DNA of 9,974 nt from DATARH01 sp038228485 (GTDB lineage Bacteria; Pseudomonadota; Alphaproteobacteria; ATCC43930; CGMCC-115725), in the NCBI GenBank assembly GCA_038228485.1, contig JBBRPG010000147.1, positions 1 through 9,974 of the forward strand, written 5' to 3'. The number at the start of each line of letters is the position of its first letter. Positions within the stretch are counted from its first letter, which is position 1. Shown piece by piece: positions 7,681 to 9,974 of the stretch. The notes beneath the pieces are model-generated. The model was not told the origin of the DNA, did no database searches, and saw only the letters and a list, made by a program, of their open reading frames with translations. The position numbers were made by a program, and so were the translations under genes.

Positions 7681-7770
7681 GGCTGCCGCTATCGCATCTC
7701 CGGCGGCTAACGTCGGCTCGATCGGCGGGGCGACCGCAGCGGCGGCCGCAACCAGCCGAAGGAGCCACCG

Positions 7771-8397
7771 ATGACCGACATTTATCAGGATATCGAGGCC
7801 GAGATACCCCGCCTGCGGCGCTATGCCCGGGTACTGGCGCGCGATCCCGCCGCCGCCGACGATCTCGTCCAGGAATGTCTCACCCGCGCCCTCGGCAAGC
7901 TGCATCTTTGGCAAGAGGGCAGCAATCTGCGGGCGTGGTTGTTTACGATCCTCCACAATCAGCACGTCAACTTTGTTCGCCGTTCCATTCGCACGGGGCC
8001 GACGGTCGAATTCGGCGAAAATCAATTCCTGCTCAGCCAGCCGGCCAACCAGGAAAAGCACCTCGAGCTGCGCGACCTTAACCGGGCGCTCAACCGGCTG
8101 CCTTTGGAGCAGCGATCGGTGATCCTGCTCGTCGGGATGGAGGGTATGTCCTATGGAGATGTGAGCGTGGCGCTCGGAGTTCCGGTCGGGACGGTGCGCT
8201 CGCGCCTGTCGCGCGGCCGCGACGCGCTACGCCAACTGATGCTTGGCGAGACCGAGCGGGGTGTTGAACGGAATGTAAAGAGCGTTCCCCTTCGTCGCGG
8301 GACAGAGTCCATTCCCGTGAAAGCGCGACGCTCTCCACCGATCGATATCCGCCGGCCAATCGGCTTGCCGCAGGCAGCGGCCGCCGCAGTGCACTGA
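7771..8397 (+). CDS. ECF-type RNA polymerase sigma factor
   Basis: Alternative sigma factor of the extracytoplasmic-function class that would direct RNA polymerase to a stress or envelope regulon. It is 208 residues. Region 2 (about 14-75) shows ADDLVQECLTRAL, LRAWLFTILHN and the basic VRR. Region 4 (about 100-157) has LPLEQRSVILLVGMEGMSYGD, then the helix-turn-helix ALGVPVGTVRSRLSRGRDALR. Start: ATG 7771 preceded by AAGGAG (7759-7764) at 6 bases. It resembles the alphaproteobacterial family near EcfG, but no NepR or PhyR gene and no zinc anti-sigma gene is adjacent. Residues 158-208 are a basic, Pro/Ala-rich extension beyond the usual end, of unknown role; it could reflect loss of an original stop. 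Copy C of the 14-bp motif lies upstream, and a 55-residue protein gene follows. It is probably activated by whatever binds the motif. Confidence 0.92.
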   Translation: MTDIYQDIEAEIPRLRRYARVLARDPAAADDLVQECLTRALGKLHLWQEGSNLRAWLFTILHNQHVNFVRRSIRTGPTVEFGENQFLLSQPANQEKHLELRDLNRALNRLPLEQRSVILLVGMEGMSYGDVSVALGVPVGTVRSRLSRGRDALRQLMLGETERGVERNVKSVPLRRGTESIPVKARRSPPIDIRRPIGLPQAAAAAVH

Positions 8398-8410
8398 CAG
8401 CGGGCAGGGC

Positions 8411-8433
8411 GGCGGCGGCGTTGCGCCGCCGCC
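8411..8433 (+). repeat. Very stable GC hairpin between sigma factor and small ORF
   Basis: GGCGGCGGCG (8411-8420) and CGCCGCCGCC (8424-8433) are perfectly complementary over 10 bp with a 3-base loop. There is no T-run after it, so it is unlikely to be an intrinsic terminator. It sits 13 bp after the sigma stop and 52 bp before the next start, where it might protect or attenuate the transcript. Confidence 0.5.
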
Positions 8434-8485
8434 TGGGGAAAGCACGGGCGGTTCCCGACCCGACCCCAAGCGGGAGACGTGGCAA

Positions 8486-8653
8486 ATGACGGAAGATCCA
8501 CGGATCATCGAACTGAACATCCAGCACTATCAAGAATTGCTGAAGCTCGACCGCCACACGGCGGAAACGCGGCAACGGTTGATCGATCTTCTCGCGGAAG
8601 CGCAGGCACAGCTGCCTGCTGCTGCCGCCGCCACGTCGAGCCGGAATCGCTAG
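8486..8653 (+). CDS. Small 55-residue helical protein of unknown function
   Basis: A 55-residue protein starting at ATG 8486 with GGGAGA (8472-8477) 8 bases upstream, a credible ribosome binding site. It begins MTEDPRIIELNIQHYQELLK and continues as an almost entirely helical, charged chain (ETRQRLIDLLAEAQAQL) with an Ala-rich tail ending SSRNR. There are no cysteines, membrane helix or signal peptide, so it is cytoplasmic. It resembles short proteins with an IELNIxHYxxLL start that I recall from Bradyrhizobium-like genomes; no function is known to me. It occupies the slot after an ECF sigma gene where an anti-sigma factor often lies, but it lacks the NepR signature. It is probably co-transcribed with the sigma factor across an 88-bp gap containing a strong GC hairpin. 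Confidence 0.72.
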   Translation: MTEDPRIIELNIQHYQELLKLDRHTAETRQRLIDLLAEAQAQLPAAAAATSSRNR

Positions 8654-8689
8654 CTGTTCTTGGTGCGGCCAGCCTCTTTATGTATGTTT

Positions 8690-8868
8690 TCTGTAGATAA
8701 CGGCGTTTGAATTCGCCAAATGGGTAATATTATTATTTAATACTATTGTTAATATCTCTTATGAGTAGTTTCCGATGGCTGAAATTTTTGGACTTATTAA
8801 ATAACGTTACGGATCGTCTTTTCTTCGTTCAAAAACTTCGAAGCGGCGATATTTCCTGTAAAATCCTG
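8690..8868. other. AT-rich intergenic island
   Basis: The spacer between the 55-residue gene and the Spy-like gene switches abruptly to AT-rich DNA, for example the run at 8728-8757, which is nearly all A/T, and again at 8781-8804. It contains motif copy D and the Shine-Dalgarno GAAGGG (8868-8873). It probably holds the promoter for 8882, possibly with an AT-rich upstream activating region, and may attract a nucleoid protein. No open reading frame in it looks real. Confidence 0.6.
8762..8775 (+). promoter_or_regulatory. 14-bp motif TGAGTAGTTTCCGA, copy D, ahead of Spy-like gene
   Basis: Exact copy ending 106 bp before the ATG at 8882, with entirely different flanking DNA (AT-rich), so conservation is confined to the motif and not to a larger duplicated block. 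A -10-like TATTAA (8795-8800) and a TAACG (8802-8806) follow. Confidence 0.63.
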
Positions 8869-8881
8869 AAGGGTTACCGCC

Positions 8882-9427
8882 ATGTCATCTTTCATCCGCC
8901 CGATTGCCGTACCCGCGCCGTTTGTGCGCTCGGTCGCTATCGCCGCGCTGTTCGGCGCTACGATCCTCGCCACCCCGCTCACCGGGGCTCTGGCCGGAAC
9001 CGCCGCCAACGGGGCGATCCAACTCGCGCAGGCCGCCGCTCCGGCCCCCGCTGCCGTTCCGGCTGCCCCGACCAAGGGAGAGACCGTCGAGCAGCGGATC
9101 ACCGCGCTTCACGCGGCGCTGAAAATCACCCCGGAGCAGGAATCCAAGTGGAACGGCGTCGCCCAGGCGATGCGCGAAAACGCCGCTGCAATGGACAAGC
9201 TGGTCGCCTCCAGCCGGGCAACGCCGCCGCAAAGCCTGAGCGCGGTGGAGGACCTGAAGACCTATCAGAAATTCGCCCAGGCGCATGTCGACGGGCTGAA
9301 GAACCTGACCTCGTCGTTCAGCACGCTGTACGACGCGATGCCCGATCCCCAGAAGAAAATCGCCGACGCGGTGTTCGATAATTCCGAGCGCGGCGCCGAC
9401 GCTACAGCACCCGCCAAGAAGGGCTAA
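8882..9427 (+). CDS. Spy/CpxP-like periplasmic LTxxQ-family protein
   Basis: A 181-residue exported protein, likely an envelope-stress chaperone-like protein of the Spy/CpxP (LTxxQ) family. The N-terminus has a basic start, a hydrophobic stretch (about 18-36) and a plausible cleavage after ALA38. An Ala/Pro-rich linker (about 48-64) leads to a helical domain with the repeat-like motifs ITPEQESKW (82-90) and MPDPQKKIAD (153-162), which match the paired LTxxQ motifs. There are no cysteines. ATG 8882 has GAAGGG (8868-8873) 8 bases upstream. It follows the AT-rich spacer with motif copy D and is followed 48 bp later by another exported small protein, probably in the same transcript, which ends at the terminator at 9804. 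Spy-type proteins bind unfolded periplasmic proteins. I infer envelope stress induction from the family and the nearby ECF sigma factor. Confidence 0.85.
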   Translation: MSSFIRPIAVPAPFVRSVAIAALFGATILATPLTGALAGTAANGAIQLAQAAAPAPAAVPAAPTKGETVEQRITALHAALKITPEQESKWNGVAQAMRENAAAMDKLVASSRATPPQSLSAVEDLKTYQKFAQAHVDGLKNLTSSFSTLYDAMPDPQKKIADAVFDNSERGADATAPAKKG

Positions 9428-9447
9428 CGATCGCGTTTCGCGACCGT
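9427..9447 (+). repeat. Small hairpin between the Spy-like and Tyr-rich genes
   Basis: TCGCG (9431-9435) and CGCGA (9439-9443) pair around a TTT loop, extended past one mismatch by ACG/CGT. It lacks a T-run, so the two genes can still be co-transcribed; it may act as an RNA stability element. Confidence 0.3.
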
Positions 9448-9475
9448 GACACGACGCTTATCAAAGGAGGTCGCT

Positions 9476-9778
9476 ATGACCCACATCGTTGACACCACAT
9501 CAAAACCCCGCCCATCGGCAAGGCTCGCCGCCGGGATTGCCATCTCGGGCTTGCTGGCGCTCGGCGCTTTCGCCACGCCCGCCCGCGCCGACTGGGACGA
9601 CAACCATCGCGGAGAGCGCCACCACAACTGGAACGGCGGGTACTACCATGCGCCGCCGGTAGTCTACGGCTCGCCGTATGGGTCGGGTTACTACGGCTCG
9701 CCGTATTATTATCCGCCGGTGGTTTACGGGCCTAACGTCGGCATAAGCCTGCCGGGGGTCAGTATCGGCATCCGGTAA
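9476..9778 (+). CDS. Secreted Tyr/Gly/Pro-rich small protein
   Basis: A 100-residue exported protein of unknown function. It has a signal peptide: basic n-region (KPRPSAR), hydrophobic core about 17-33 and cleavage after PARA38. The mature part is only 62 residues, starting with a His/Asp/Arg-rich stretch (DWDDNHRGERHHNW) followed by Tyr/Gly/Pro repeats: PPVVYG twice, GSPY twice and YYG/YYY runs. It ends in GISLPGVSIGIR. Such proteins are common in the alphaproteobacterial envelope, and a surface or outer-membrane role is a guess. I chose ATG 9476 because AAAGGAGG (9463-9470), a near-perfect ribosome binding site, lies 5 bases upstream; the GTG at 9446 would place that site inside the gene. 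It follows the Spy-like gene by 48 bp and precedes a strong terminator. Confidence 0.8.
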   Translation: MTHIVDTTSKPRPSARLAAGIAISGLLALGAFATPARADWDDNHRGERHHNWNGGYYHAPPVVYGSPYGSGYYGSPYYYPPVVYGPNVGISLPGVSIGIR

Positions 9779-9803
9779 GCTCTCTTTCCGATCAGAAACG
9801 GCG

Positions 9804-9831
9804 AACGGCCGGCAGCGATGCCGGCCGTTTT
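9804..9831 (+). terminator. Strong intrinsic terminator after the envelope-protein genes
   Basis: AACGGCCGGC (9804-9813) pairs perfectly with GCCGGCCGTT (9820-9829). The A/T next to the loop can also pair, giving an 11-bp stem with a GCGA tetraloop. TTTT covers 9828-9831. It lies 25 bp after the stop at 9778 and probably ends the 8882-9778 transcript. Confidence 0.85.
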
Positions 9832-9974
9832 CGTCAGGGGCGCAAGTCTGGCCGCGTTCCCCCAAGCACGCGCCGAGCTCCAGGCGCTCCCGGCAGAGTA
9901 GGTACATTCCGAACGTTGGTACGGTCATCAAGATCGTCACCGGCACGGTTGCCGAACCAATACCGCTAGTCTGA
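9832..9974. other. Terminal stretch without a supported gene
   Basis: The last 143 bases contain no start with a ribosome binding site, no convincing coding frame on either strand and no RNA gene I recognise. They are probably the spacer or leader of the next gene beyond the window. A split look-alike of the 14-bp motif lies at 9896-9912. Confidence 0.5.

Noticed and set aside
5882..7768. 628-residue reading frame on the minus strand
   Set aside because: It mirrors the kinase/receiver/HTH part of the hybrid gene; the + strand frame has clear domains, and such long antisense frames are usual in GC-rich DNA.
8411..8433. Intrinsic terminator after the sigma gene
   Set aside because: The stem is very stable but is followed by TGGGGAAAG, with no T-run.
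8486..8653. NepR anti-sigma factor
   Set aside because: Size and position fit, but the NepR core (LRxxYDxVVxEPVPDRF type) is absent.
8746..9381. 211-residue frame beginning in the AT-rich spacer
   Set aside because: Overlaps the Spy-like gene in another frame, gives Arg-rich nonsense typical of a shadow frame and has no ribosome binding site.
9446..9475. GTG start for the Tyr-rich secreted protein
   Set aside because: The strong AAAGGAGG site at 9463-9470 points to ATG 9476 and would otherwise be inside the gene.
9896..9912. Fifth, split copy of the motif (GAGTAG, 5 bases, TTCCGA)
   Set aside because: The two halves match but are separated by 5 bases instead of 1, so it may be chance; no downstream gene is visible to support it.

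Overview
This is a GC-rich window, apparently from an alphaproteobacterium of the Bradyrhizobium/Rhodospirillales type. I infer this from codon use, from the style of the ECF sigma factor, and from the CheB-CheR-kinase-FixJ type fusion protein. Every gene I can support is on the + strand. No rRNA, tRNA, CRISPR array, insertion sequence or phage gene is visible.

Layout. Positions 1-2086 hold the 3' part of kdpD (sensor kinase) and the complete kdpE (response regulator), overlapping at TGATG; this is the potassium-stress two-component system, and kdpABC presumably lie upstream. Positions 2087-2343 are a dense regulatory spacer with two copies of a 14-bp motif (TGAGTAGTTTCCGA) flanking a good intrinsic terminator. 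A small single-pass membrane protein follows (2344-2697). Next is a giant cytoplasmic signalling protein of about 1,590 residues (2864-7639) that joins CheB methylesterase, CheR methyltransferase, coiled coil, two PAS-like domains, histidine kinase, two receiver domains and a LuxR/FixJ-type DNA-binding domain in one chain. Then come an ECF sigma factor (7771-8397), an unlisted 55-residue small protein (8486-8653), an AT-rich spacer, a Spy/CpxP-like (LTxxQ) periplasmic protein (8882-9427) and a secreted Tyr/Gly/Pro-rich small protein (9476-9778). A strong terminator ends the run (9804-9831). The last 143 bases hold no gene I can support.

How it may work together. The exact 14-mer TGAGTAGTTTCCGA occurs four times (2108, 2258, 7667, 8762). 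All four copies are intergenic and in the same orientation; three lie 72-106 bp ahead of a start codon (small membrane protein, ECF sigma factor, Spy-like protein). The fourth precedes a terminator hairpin and could drive a small RNA. The giant hybrid kinase ends in a FixJ-type receiver plus helix-turn-helix, and FixJ sites as I remember them contain a GTAG core. The most economical model is that the hybrid protein, or a close paralogue, binds this motif and switches on an envelope/general-stress set including the ECF sigma factor. The motif and its placement are seen directly; the protein-motif link is inference.
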